A stretch of 5,738 bases of DNA from Saprospiraceae bacterium (GCA_007125435.1 SLDF01000249.1:1-5738), one strand, 5' to 3'. Positions 1 through 5,738 are shown, counted from the stretch's first letter. The notes: generated from the sequence alone by a model not told the origin. Numbers and translations are program-made.

Positions 1-171
1 AATATACAATTTAAAGATGAAATACTAATGAGCTTTGGGGATATTAACCTTCGGGTAAGGGGTATGCAATTTGTATTTATGGCTACGCCGAAAATGCTAC
101 ATGAGTTTTCACTTCCAGGGGTAAGTATATATCTTATAAATAGAATTTTGACGTGCGCAGTAAGCGTGTAA
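1..171 (+). CDS. Possible 3' end of a convergent gene (56 codons, cut by window edge)
   Basis: The first plus-strand frame is open from the left edge of the window to a TAA at 169-171, giving 56 codons without a stop in AT-rich DNA. Its end would abut the stop codon of the minus-strand symporter at 172, as two convergent genes often do. The peptide is mixed in composition and ends ...LINRILTCAVSV. I do not recognise a family in it. An internal ATG at 28-30 would give a 47-residue peptide if nothing lies upstream. An open run of this length is not rare by chance over six frames, so this is only a candidate. No rho-independent terminator is visible in this stretch for either strand. Confidence 0.18.
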   Translation, partial: NIQFKDEILMSFGDINLRVRGMQFVFMATPKMLHEFSLPGVSIYLINRILTCAVSV

Positions 172-1863
172 TTATTTATGTTGCCGTTTACTAAAGACTG
201 AAATTCCTATACTTAGGAAAACGACAATGGCAGCACCCAAAAGGTTGAACCAAAGAAAAGTCAAATCTGTAAAAAAGAAACAATATAGTACGACGGACTG
301 AGCAACCAGAGCAGCATAGAAAGTCGAGCCTCCCTTTACCCATTTTGCAAAGAATGCAGTTAAGAATATGCCTAATACTGTACCGTAAAAAAGTGAGCCC
401 AGGACATTCACAGCTTCTATAAGACTACCCATTTCGCTAGCTAAGTTTGCCACAGATATGGCGAATATGCCCCAGAGTAGAGTGGCAGTTTTAGACGATT
501 TGAGATAGTGCTCAGATGAACCATCCTTCTTTAGGTTGCGCTTGTAAATGTCCATTACAGACGTTGAGGCCAGGGCATTCAATTCAGAAGATGTCGAACT
601 CATAGAAGCACTGAAAATGACAGCAATGAGTAAGCCCACGAGCCCGATAGGTAAGTGTCCAGTCACGAAATTGAGGAAAATATAATTGATATCATTGGTG
701 TCAGCAAGAGGATCGTTTGACTTCATGAGTGCCATACCTTGACTTCTCAATTCTGTAATTTCTTGACTTTTTGACTGCATGGACTGTTGGAGCATCTGGA
801 TACTATTGTCATCTCCTGATTTTAAGGCCTTAAGCATTTGCTCTACGTCCTCTTTTTTTGCAGTGTGAATAGCATCGTATGTCTCTTGCAACTTTTTATA
901 CTCACCAGCATAGTCGCTCTGCAAAACCTTATTGGTTTCCACTTCATTAAAAAACAGTGGTGGTTGTTGGAATTGATAAAAAGCCAATAGAAGTACACCG
1001 ACTAGAAGGATAAAAAACTGCATCGGGATTTTGACTAAGCCATTGAATAATAAACCAATTCTGATTTGTCCCAGAGACTTTCCACTAATATACCTGCCAA
1101 CTTGGCTTTGGTCGGTACCAAAGTAAGAAAGTGCGAGGAAGAAACCGCCAATAATGCCTGACCAGACATTGTACTTTTCTTTGAGATTAAACTCAAAGTC
1201 AATGATATTCATATGTCCTAGTTTGCCTCCTATCTGCAGCGCATCAGTAAACCCCACATTTTCGGGCAACATGCGGACAATCATCACACCTGCAATGAGC
1301 ATTCCGGCGAGTATGACGCCCATTTGTCCCATTTGAGTGTATGACACAGCCTTAGTACCACCAGAATAAGTATACAGCAGTACTAGTCCTCCTATCAGGG
1401 CATTTGTAACGTAAATATTCCATCCAAGAATAGACGTAAGAATTATACTTGGAGCATATATGGTCAATCCCGCTGCCAATCCTCTCTGGATTAAAAATAA
1501 GGAGGCCGCCAGCGATCTGGTTTTTAGATCAAATCTATTCTCTAGAAACTCATAGGCAGTGTAGACTTTGAGCCGGTGGTATAACGGTATGAAAACCACA
1601 CAGATAACAATCATGGCTAATGGTAGGCCAAAATAATATTGGATAAAACGCATTCCATCAACGTAAGCCTGACCCGGCGCTGATAAAAAGGTAATGGCGC
1701 TTGCCTGAGTAGCCATGACGGATAAACCGACGGCATACCAGGGCAAAGAATTATTGCCTCTAAAGTAGCCATCTACATTTTTTTGTCCCCGACTTTTGTA
1801 CAAGCCATAGCAGACAATGAAGGTTAGCGTAGCTATTAATACGATCCAGTCTATGGCACTCAT
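172..1863 (-). CDS. Sodium:solute symporter (SSS family), 563 aa, substrate unknown
   Basis: This is an inner-membrane Na+-coupled importer of the SSS (SLC5/PutP/vSGLT) family with the LeuT fold. About 13 hydrophobic segments are visible, at roughly 5-21, 42-62, 75-95, 120-145, 150-168, 178-198, 234-250, 270-297, 402-425, 459-476, 485-505, 512-530 and 536-557. Aligned by eye to PutP, the Na2 sodium site is kept: A51 and A54 in the second helix (motif ATQAS) and A419, S422 and S423 in the ninth (motif SASMSSTSSELN, then DIYKR at 438). The family's SGGTKAV segment is at 167-173. Two oddities stand out. The usual TD at the end of that segment is TQ (Q177), and a charged, probably helical stretch of about 100 residues (299-400) enlarges the loop between helices 8 and 9, which should face the periplasm. 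The ATG start overlaps the TGA of the 42-aa gene by 4 nt, which suggests translational coupling. Linkage to the secreted deacetylase suggests the cargo is a product of that enzyme, by inference only. The family call is very secure; the substrate is open. Confidence 0.96.
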   Translation of the reverse strand: MSAIDWIVLIATLTFIVCYGLYKSRGQKNVDGYFRGNNSLPWYAVGLSVMATQASAITFLSAPGQAYVDGMRFIQYYFGLPLAMIVICVVFIPLYHRLKVYTAYEFLENRFDLKTRSLAASLFLIQRGLAAGLTIYAPSIILTSILGWNIYVTNALIGGLVLLYTYSGGTKAVSYTQMGQMGVILAGMLIAGVMIVRMLPENVGFTDALQIGGKLGHMNIIDFEFNLKEKYNVWSGIIGGFFLALSYFGTDQSQVGRYISGKSLGQIRIGLLFNGLVKIPMQFFILLVGVLLLAFYQFQQPPLFFNEVETNKVLQSDYAGEYKKLQETYDAIHTAKKEDVEQMLKALKSGDDNSIQMLQQSMQSKSQEITELRSQGMALMKSNDPLADTNDINYIFLNFVTGHLPIGLVGLLIAVIFSASMSSTSSELNALASTSVMDIYKRNLKKDGSSEHYLKSSKTATLLWGIFAISVANLASEMGSLIEAVNVLGSLFYGTVLGIFLTAFFAKWVKGGSTFYAALVAQSVVLYCFFFTDLTFLWFNLLGAAIVVFLSIGISVFSKRQHK

Positions 1864-1988
1864 TCAAATGATTTGGTTAGCCAATAATATATAAGTATCT
1901 GAATGATCAAGAAAACAACCAGAGCCCAGTACCATCTTCGCCAATTGATGGAGACACTCTTGTCGTGATGTTTTGCGTTATTTTCCAT
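1860..1988 (-). CDS. 42-aa single-helix membrane protein between deacetylase and symporter
   Basis: Reading the minus strand from ATG at 1988-1986 to TGA at 1862-1860 gives 42 residues, starting MENNAKHHDKSV. An arginine/tryptophan-rich entry (INWRRWYW, residues 14-21) leads into one hydrophobic helix at about 22-37 (ALVVFLIIQILIYYWL) and ends TKSFE. By the positive-inside rule, the basic N-terminus is cytoplasmic and the short tail periplasmic. The start lies 2 nt after the deacetylase TAA, and the TGA overlaps the symporter start as ATGA, so the gene fills the gap exactly and is probably translationally coupled on both sides. There is no Shine-Dalgarno sequence, as is usual in Bacteroidota. 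It is known that other SSS carriers have a small membrane protein encoded just upstream (YjcH with ActP, YhdT with PanF). By analogy this may be an accessory subunit of the symporter, though it is smaller, with one helix. The family is not recognised, and the alternative is a chance frame; the architecture makes that unlikely. Confidence 0.75.
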   Translation of the reverse strand: MENNAKHHDKSVSINWRRWYWALVVFLIIQILIYYWLTKSFE

Positions 1989-1990
1989 AT

Positions 1991-4471
1991 TTACGGTTCA
2001 ATCTGGCCCATCTCCAATAAATTTGATAGTAATCTGAAAGCTCCTGGAGTCCCGTTGGGTATTTGTCTAAAGAAGGACAAGCCGGTATAAATATAATACC
2101 CTTTGCCATAAGGCGCTATGATTAAACTCCCCTTGAGTAAATCCTCACCCGGGTCAGCCATAGCTAGCGGAGCTACAAAGTCATCATCCCATTCATCTGC
2201 AAAATAGAGCCCTCTTTCTTGAATCCACCCATCAAAATCTTCGCTGGTTATCTTGTTCGGAACATTGAGTACGGCGTGCTCTGGATTTTCTATAATGACT
2301 TCCGCAGTTTCATCTGTGACTCTAGCTCTGGTGACATTGAATGGAATAGGGCCTATAGGCCCTTTAAGTGGGCCTGCCCAGCTGTTTGTATTATATTGTA
2401 CGATTAATACGCCTCCTTCTTCAATGTATTGGTTGAGCTTTTCAACTTTGGCAAATAAATCTTCATTAGTGTTAAAAGCTCTCACGCCTGTGAGTATGGC
2501 TTTATAACCTGATAAATCATTTTTGTCCAGGTCAGATACTTGCATTTCATCTACCTTATAGCCGAGTTGGCGTATTCCCGAAGCAACATCATCACCCGCT
2601 CCTTTTATGTATCCAATATCTCCGGATTTTGGTTTTATGTCGAGGGTTACCAACTTTATTTTAGCCTCGGGAAATACCATTTGTATGGGAATGTGGTCAT
2701 AATTCAGCTTTACTAATGACCTATCAAGATTTTTATCTTTGTATTCAACGACTGCTTTTACTTGTCTTATGTCTGCTTGATCAGAAGGGTAAATTAGAAA
2801 CTCAAAGTATTGCTCCTTATCTTTCTTGTCAATACTAAAGTCAACATATTCTGGCTCGACTCTTAGATTGCTATCTCCGATTAATTTTAATCGACCGCCT
2901 ATACTGTCTTTACCTGCTTTGACAGTAACCCTTGTAGATACAGGACTATCATCTGGGAAAATAATGACACTTTCGGTAAAATTGACAATGGCCTCCGGTA
3001 TTATCTCTAATAATCTGTATTGTTGTCCTCTTACAGGGTCTACCCACCTGTATGTTATAGGCCTTCTAATGCTTAATGGTTTTCCTTTAATTGATAGTTG
3101 TATGTCTGCAAAAAGGTGACCATCATCAATAGGGTTTTCAAGGAGATGTTGCGAAGAAATATTGAATAAGCCATCTACGGGCTCTGACTGCAACCAATAC
3201 GGACCGGAAAAGGTCAAATCATCTGATACCTTGTAAGAAAACTCTCTTCTGTAGACCTGACCTGTCTCTAACTCCTCTTTGTCCACTTCAACAGCTTCGC
3301 CCTCTATTTTTATGCCTTCTAGAGCTACATTAATAGGACTGCGTGTGATAGCTTCAGCTGATACATTGATATTTTCTCCTGCTGTAGATGTCGGATCGGA
3401 TGCATTGACTTCTACCCACGTCCCTGTGCAGGCTAGTATCAAGTCTTCCAACTCCTTTCTTTTGATTTCTCTCCAGTATTGATCCTGAATTGAGCTTGTT
3501 TCTTCATATGCTATCAATAAATGCTCTACTATCTCATGAGGAGCTTCAGGATTATACTGATTCAGTGCATCATCAACTGCTGTGAAAAATGCGATTGAGG
3601 CCTTCAAGCGTCTAAGGTCTGTCTCTAATCTGTCAAAAATATCATCCTCTACCGGATATCCCATTAAAGGCTTAAAATACTCCATGATTTCCCCTTTGTA
3701 TTGAGAAGAACCAAAACCCTGACTTTTGTGCATACTCCTGGAAAGACCGGCTATTTCACCATAAGAGCGGCCTATTAAAGGGTTGTATTTACCTACATTA
3801 ATGGGTATGTTACCACTCATGTCGGCATTAGGATTTCTAAACCTGGCGGCATTATTATACAGTAGGGCGTGAGCTTGCCATACATCTACTCTGTCTAATT
3901 GATGGGTAAACCTTCCCGGATCAGCAGCAGCTTCAAAGGCATCCTCCGCCAATATCGCAGAAGCAGTGTGATGGCCATGTCCGCCACTACCATCTGTTGC
4001 AAATCTGGTAATAATCAAATCTGGCTTGAAATAACGAATGATATAAACTAAATCATCCAGGACATTCTCCCTTCCCCAAATATTAAAGGTTTCTTCCGGA
4101 CTTTTTGAATAACCAAAGTCATAGGCTCTGGTAAAAAACTGCTCGGCTTTATCGACTTTTCTGGCAGCCATGAGTTCATTCGATCGGATCAAGCCGAGTA
4201 GCGGGCCGATATCTTGTCCAATTAAGTTTTGTCCACCATCTCCACGGGTAAGGGAAATATAAGCTGTTTTTACACACCGTTCATTTGCTAAATAGGAGAG
4301 GAGTCTTGTATTTTCATCGTCAGGGTGGGCTGCCACATATAAGACTGTAGCCGCTGTATTCAGTTTTTTTAACATCAATTGAATGTCTGATGCTGAGTGA
4401 CTGCCTTGCGGTTGAGCAACCAAAATTTGCTGTGCTAACAAGAAGATCAAAAAAAATAAAACTTGTCTCAT
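1991..4471 (-). CDS. Secreted PIG-L/LmbE family deacetylase with C-terminal GATase-like domain, 826 aa
   Basis: This is a zinc-dependent N-deacetylase of the PIG-L/LmbE superfamily, which hydrolyses N-acetyl groups on sugars or glycoconjugates. A signal peptide (residues 1 to about 19, hydrophobic core LFFLIFLLAQQILVA) directs export, so it should act in the periplasm or at the surface. The catalytic motif AHPDDE is at 48-53, and TRGDGGQN follows at 75-82. The second metal motif GHGHH is at 164-168. By comparison with MshB, H49, D52 and H168 would bind zinc, D51 would be the general base and H165 the partner histidine. From about 350 to 600 the protein is beta-rich and Ig-like. Residues 605-826 resemble a class I glutamine amidotransferase-like (ThuA-type) fold: GAGDDVASGIRQLGY at 624-638, GGVLIVQYNT at 686-695, GKGYYIYTGLSF at 789-800. 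That domain contains no cysteine, so it is unlikely to be an active amidotransferase. The length is far above the ~240 aa of BshB/MshB-type enzymes but fits the large Bacteroidota form. The gene heads a tight unit with the 42-aa protein and the symporter. The substrate is unknown. Confidence 0.94.
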   Translation of the reverse strand: MRQVLFFLIFLLAQQILVAQPQGSHSASDIQLMLKKLNTAATVLYVAAHPDDENTRLLSYLANERCVKTAYISLTRGDGGQNLIGQDIGPLLGLIRSNELMAARKVDKAEQFFTRAYDFGYSKSPEETFNIWGRENVLDDLVYIIRYFKPDLIITRFATDGSGGHGHHTASAILAEDAFEAAADPGRFTHQLDRVDVWQAHALLYNNAARFRNPNADMSGNIPINVGKYNPLIGRSYGEIAGLSRSMHKSQGFGSSQYKGEIMEYFKPLMGYPVEDDIFDRLETDLRRLKASIAFFTAVDDALNQYNPEAPHEIVEHLLIAYEETSSIQDQYWREIKRKELEDLILACTGTWVEVNASDPTSTAGENINVSAEAITRSPINVALEGIKIEGEAVEVDKEELETGQVYRREFSYKVSDDLTFSGPYWLQSEPVDGLFNISSQHLLENPIDDGHLFADIQLSIKGKPLSIRRPITYRWVDPVRGQQYRLLEIIPEAIVNFTESVIIFPDDSPVSTRVTVKAGKDSIGGRLKLIGDSNLRVEPEYVDFSIDKKDKEQYFEFLIYPSDQADIRQVKAVVEYKDKNLDRSLVKLNYDHIPIQMVFPEAKIKLVTLDIKPKSGDIGYIKGAGDDVASGIRQLGYKVDEMQVSDLDKNDLSGYKAILTGVRAFNTNEDLFAKVEKLNQYIEEGGVLIVQYNTNSWAGPLKGPIGPIPFNVTRARVTDETAEVIIENPEHAVLNVPNKITSEDFDGWIQERGLYFADEWDDDFVAPLAMADPGEDLLKGSLIIAPYGKGYYIYTGLSFFRQIPNGTPGAFRLLSNLLEMGQIEP

Positions 4472-4779
4472 CTATTAGAATTGAAATGTTGTCAAAATAA
4501 AACTTTTCACCACGCCACGCGGTCTTTGGAATTGTAGTACAATACGCTTTAAATGCGGTACGTGTGCAAAGTGTTTAAGTCAATAGTGTTGAAGTGTAAA
4601 TATATGATAATTAGACGTACTTCTGGACTTATAGGCAGACAACAAGTTTAGATGCCTGGATCAACGGTATGAGACCCTTACTTTCCTGGATCTATATGGG
4701 CTACTAGAAGAGTTTTGGAGAGAAATACCTATAAAGATGAACAGTCATTGAGTTTTCTAAAAGTAATGCTTATTGGATG
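4472..4779. other. 308-bp intergenic region upstream of the deacetylase
   Basis: No gene is supported here. It is AT-rich and must contain the promoter of the deacetylase-symporter unit, unless transcription reads through from the small gene at 4780-4974. I see no clean match to the Bacteroidota TTG/TAnnTTTG promoter. The nearest is TATTTTG on the minus strand, about 20 nt before the deacetylase ATG, and it lacks a good upstream box. Structure seen: a 13-nt palindrome at 4531-4543 (separate entry) and an 8-bp direct repeat CCTGGATC at 4655-4662 and 4685-4692, 30 bp apart. A plus-strand open stretch at 4635-4748 has no start codon. Confidence 0.5.
4531..4543. promoter_or_regulatory. 13-nt perfect palindrome upstream of deacetylase (possible operator)
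   Basis: ATTGTA-g-TACAAT is a perfect 6-bp inverted repeat around a single central base. It lies about 60 bp upstream of the deacetylase ATG, a position suited to binding by a dimeric regulator. There is only one copy and no regulator gene in view. In AT-rich DNA such a palindrome can arise by chance, so function is speculative. Confidence 0.22.
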
Positions 4780-4974
4780 TTATTGGTTTGTCGGATCTTC
4801 TTCTATCTCCTGATCACTGTTGTCTTTCAGTACTATGTATGTCAGTCCAAGAAAAATAAAGATCGATAAAACACCCGAAATGAATAACATGAGATTAGTG
4901 GGTATAAGCCCTGGTAGGAATAAGCAAAATAGGAGTGAGGCAAGAAAAAAGAATGTCTTTTTATAAATGCTCAT
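4780..4974 (-). CDS. Small two-helix membrane protein, 64 aa, function unknown
   Basis: The frame runs from ATG at 4974-4972 to TAA at 4782-4780. The peptide has the layout of a real small membrane protein: a basic start (MSIYKK), a first helix at about 7-25 (TFFFLASLLFCLFLPGLIP), a short NLM turn, a second helix at about 28-49 (MLFISGVLSIFIFLGLTYIVL) and an acidic tail (DNSDQEIEEDPTNQ). The positive-inside rule puts both ends in the cytoplasm. The A/T-rich leader (AAACAATAAACGAT before ATG) is typical of Bacteroidota starts without Shine-Dalgarno. It shares the strand of the deacetylase unit but lies 308 bp upstream, so it is probably a separate transcript. I do not recognise the family. The ordered charge and hydrophobicity pattern argues against a chance frame, but the short length leaves doubt. 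Confidence 0.55.
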   Translation of the reverse strand: MSIYKKTFFFLASLLFCLFLPGLIPTNLMLFISGVLSIFIFLGLTYIVLKDNSDQEIEEDPTNQ

Positions 4975-5209
4975 ATCGTTTATTGTTTATGGTTCTAATT
5001 CCAAATACAAACATTTTGTTTAGTACGTATCTTGTTGGAAGCCTTGGCTATAAAAAAAACTCATTATGTTTTATTTGATGGGCTCAGGAGTCTCACAGAG
5101 TGTGATTAGAAGACCCTTAGACAACTCAATTAGAACTTACAATATTTATCTGGAGCATTTGAGATTATCTGTATATATATTGATTTGCATCAGCGATGTG
5201 AAAGGGTGG

Positions 5210-5221
5210 CGACGATAGGAG
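5210..5221 (+). repeat. 12-bp direct repeat CGACGATAGGAG, copy 1
   Basis: An exact match to 5291-5302, 81 bp away. A degenerate third version (GTAGCGATAGTGGA) lies between them at 5233-5246. Confidence 0.6.
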
Positions 5222-5290
5222 CCAGGCTCTGTGTAGCGATAGTGGAGCAGAGGCCGACCGTTCAGGGAGCCCTGGAACGTAGCGACCCAC

Positions 5291-5302
5291 CGACGATAGG
5301 AG
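5291..5302 (+). repeat. 12-bp direct repeat CGACGATAGGAG, copy 2
   Basis: The second exact copy of the 12-mer. It starts on the last base of the CCACC half-stem at 5287-5291 and runs into the GGAGGG half-stem at 5302-5307. Confidence 0.6.
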
Positions 5303-5345
5303 GAGGGTGATGCCCAAAGTATTAAAATAAGATAGCCCTCCCTGC

Positions 5346-5380
5346 TAACCCGGATTATGCATTGGAAATTCGTAATGAGG
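5346..5380 (+). repeat. 35-bp direct repeat, copy 1
   Basis: It aligns without gaps to 5634-5668 with 28 of 35 identical positions. It begins TAACCC and ends with a perfect 17-bp core, GGAAATTCGTAATGAGG, at 5364-5380. The offset between copies is 288 bp. Confidence 0.7.
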
Positions 5381-5460
5381 GTTAAAATCGACGAAGGAGA
5401 TTCACGAATGCCATAAAAAATATAAAAGCAATATGAGTAAATGGTATTTAGTCTTTTGTT

Positions 5461-5501
5461 AGGGAACAGTCGAAGCTGAGCCAGAGTCGGCTCAGTTCCC
5501 T
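5461..5501. repeat. Two-tier hairpin (7-bp inner and 6-bp outer stems)
   Basis: The inner stem is CTGAGCC (5476-5482) with GGCTCAG (5489-5495) around the loop AGAGTC. The outer stem is AGGGAA (5461-5466) with TTCCCT (5496-5501), separated from the inner stem by a 9-nt bulge on one side. No T-run follows on either strand, so a simple rho-independent terminator is unlikely. Confidence 0.6.
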
Positions 5502-5505
5502 CCTT

Positions 5506-5532
5506 ATTGACTTGACATTTAGTCAAGTCAAT
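5506..5532. repeat. Perfect 11-bp inverted repeat with 5-nt loop
   Basis: ATTGACTTGAC (5506-5516) is followed by the loop ATTTA and its exact reverse complement GTCAAGTCAAT (5522-5532). It lies 4 nt after the preceding hairpin. No T-run follows on either strand. It could be a protein-binding palindrome, a cruciform or an RNA hairpin. Confidence 0.7.
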
Positions 5533-5595
5533 TGCTTCGCACCAGTCGGTCACCCCTGATAGGCTACCTCTAATATCCCCTTCAATATCTGGAAC

Positions 5596-5615
5596 GCAAC
5601 ATTTTGCAATGTTGC
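5596..5615. repeat. Perfect 8-bp inverted repeat with 4-nt loop
   Basis: GCAACATT (5596-5603), loop TTGC, then AATGTTGC (5608-5615). This is the third strong inverted repeat within about 155 bp. It lies 19 bp before the second 35-bp repeat copy. Confidence 0.6.
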
Positions 5616-5633
5616 TACTTGATAATTTTGATG

Positions 5634-5668
5634 TAACCCAGCATGTTTATCGGAAATTCGTAATGAGG
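5634..5668 (+). repeat. 35-bp direct repeat, copy 2
   Basis: The partner of 5346-5380, with 28 of 35 identical positions and the same perfect 17-bp core at 5652-5668. The three inverted repeats lie between the two copies. Weaker likeness may continue past both copies (GATTCACGAATGCCAT against GATTTTGTGAATGAGTCAT). Confidence 0.7.
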
Positions 5669-5738
5669 TTTTATAGGGCAAAAAAACTGATGATTTTGTG
5701 AATGAGTCATAGTCACTCCTACGACGATTGAACAAAAT

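Larger units (their letters stand above)
5204..5341. other. GC-rich patch with potential multi-helix RNA/DNA fold
   Basis: Several pairings can be drawn. GGTGG (5205-5209) pairs with CCACC (5287-5291) as a closing helix. Inside it, CTCTG (5227-5231) pairs with CAGAG (5248-5252), and CGTTC-AGG (5259-5266) pairs with CCT-GGAACG (5271-5279) apart from one bulged base. Beyond it, GGAGGG (5302-5307) pairs with CCCTCC (5336-5341). This could be a structured element or simply the effect of GC-rich, internally repeated DNA. The strand is undetermined and no known RNA family is recognised. Confidence 0.2.
5146..5738. repeat. Repeat-rich, probably non-coding block (possible interspersed or mobile-element remnant)
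   Basis: About 590 bp reach the right edge without a convincing gene. The block differs from its surroundings: a GC-richer patch (about 5190-5310) sits in AT-rich DNA, and direct and inverted repeats are crowded together (35-bp pair, 12-bp pair, three hairpins; separate entries). Two minus-strand frames are open, at 5735-5550 (TTG start) and 5553-5146 (GTG start), touching as GTGA. Both start on weak codons and show no domain. The 35-bp repeat copies fall in different frames of the two, so the repeat is conserved as DNA or RNA, not as protein. The texture resembles interspersed repeats or decayed insertion sequences in Bacteroidota genomes, but no transposase or clear terminal inverted repeat is visible. 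Confidence 0.45.

Noticed and set aside
45..60. Small hairpin ACC-TTCG-GGT as terminator downstream of the symporter
   Set aside because: The stem has only 3 bp and no T-run follows in the direction of symporter transcription.
2219..3482. Plus-strand open frames opposite the deacetylase gene
   Set aside because: They are antisense shadows of a gene with a signal peptide and intact catalytic motifs, and they show no features of their own.
4635..4748. Plus-strand open stretch with a protein-like look (LDLYGLLEEFWREIPIK)
   Set aside because: It has no start codon near its beginning and an in-frame TAG directly upstream. At 37 codons it is within chance.
4997..5020. Bacteroidota-type promoter (TGTATTTG) upstream of the 64-aa gene on the minus strand
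   Set aside because: The -7 box is imperfect and no TTG box lies at the expected distance upstream.
5093..5105. Inverted repeat TCACA-GAG-TGTGA
   Set aside because: Only 5 bp with a 3-nt loop, no T-run and no suitable position relative to a gene.
5146..5553. Minus-strand open frame of 135 codons (GTG start)
   Set aside because: It starts on GTG, runs straight through hairpins and direct repeats, has no recognisable domain and an odd composition. The 35-bp repeat is read in another frame in its neighbour. It is best explained as an accidental frame in a repeat block.
5550..5735. Minus-strand open frame of 61 codons (TTG start) touching the previous one as GTGA
   Set aside because: It has a weak start at the window edge and no domain, and it includes a palindrome and a repeat copy. 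The 4-nt overlap alone is not enough to call coupled genes.

Overview
The window looks like a fragment of a Bacteroidota chromosome, probably of the Cytophagia type. The reasons are: AT-rich DNA with A/T-rich leaders and no Shine-Dalgarno sequences; a long secreted PIG-L/LmbE-type deacetylase with extra beta-rich and amidotransferase-like domains; and a partner sodium:solute symporter with an enlarged periplasmic loop. The phylum is an inference from gene style, since no rRNA or marker gene is present.

All convincing genes lie on the minus strand. Reading in the direction of transcription, the right end (about 5146-5738) has no convincing gene. It is a repeat-rich block with two 35-bp direct repeat copies, three strong inverted repeats and a GC-richer patch with nested short repeats. 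Next comes a small two-helix membrane protein (4974-4780), then a 308-bp spacer (4779-4472).

The core is a tight three-gene unit. A secreted 826-aa PIG-L family deacetylase (4471-1991) is followed after 2 nt by a 42-aa single-helix membrane protein (1988-1860). That gene overlaps by 4 nt (ATGA) the start of a 563-aa sodium:solute symporter (1863-172). The 42-aa gene is easy to miss because of its size, but its position fits exactly between the two large genes. The left end (1-171) holds only an open plus-strand frame that may or may not be the 3' end of a convergent gene.

The inferred logic is that the exported deacetylase trims an N-acetylated compound outside the inner membrane. The symporter, perhaps with the 42-aa protein as accessory subunit, then imports the product with Na+. 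The substrate cannot be read from the sequence.
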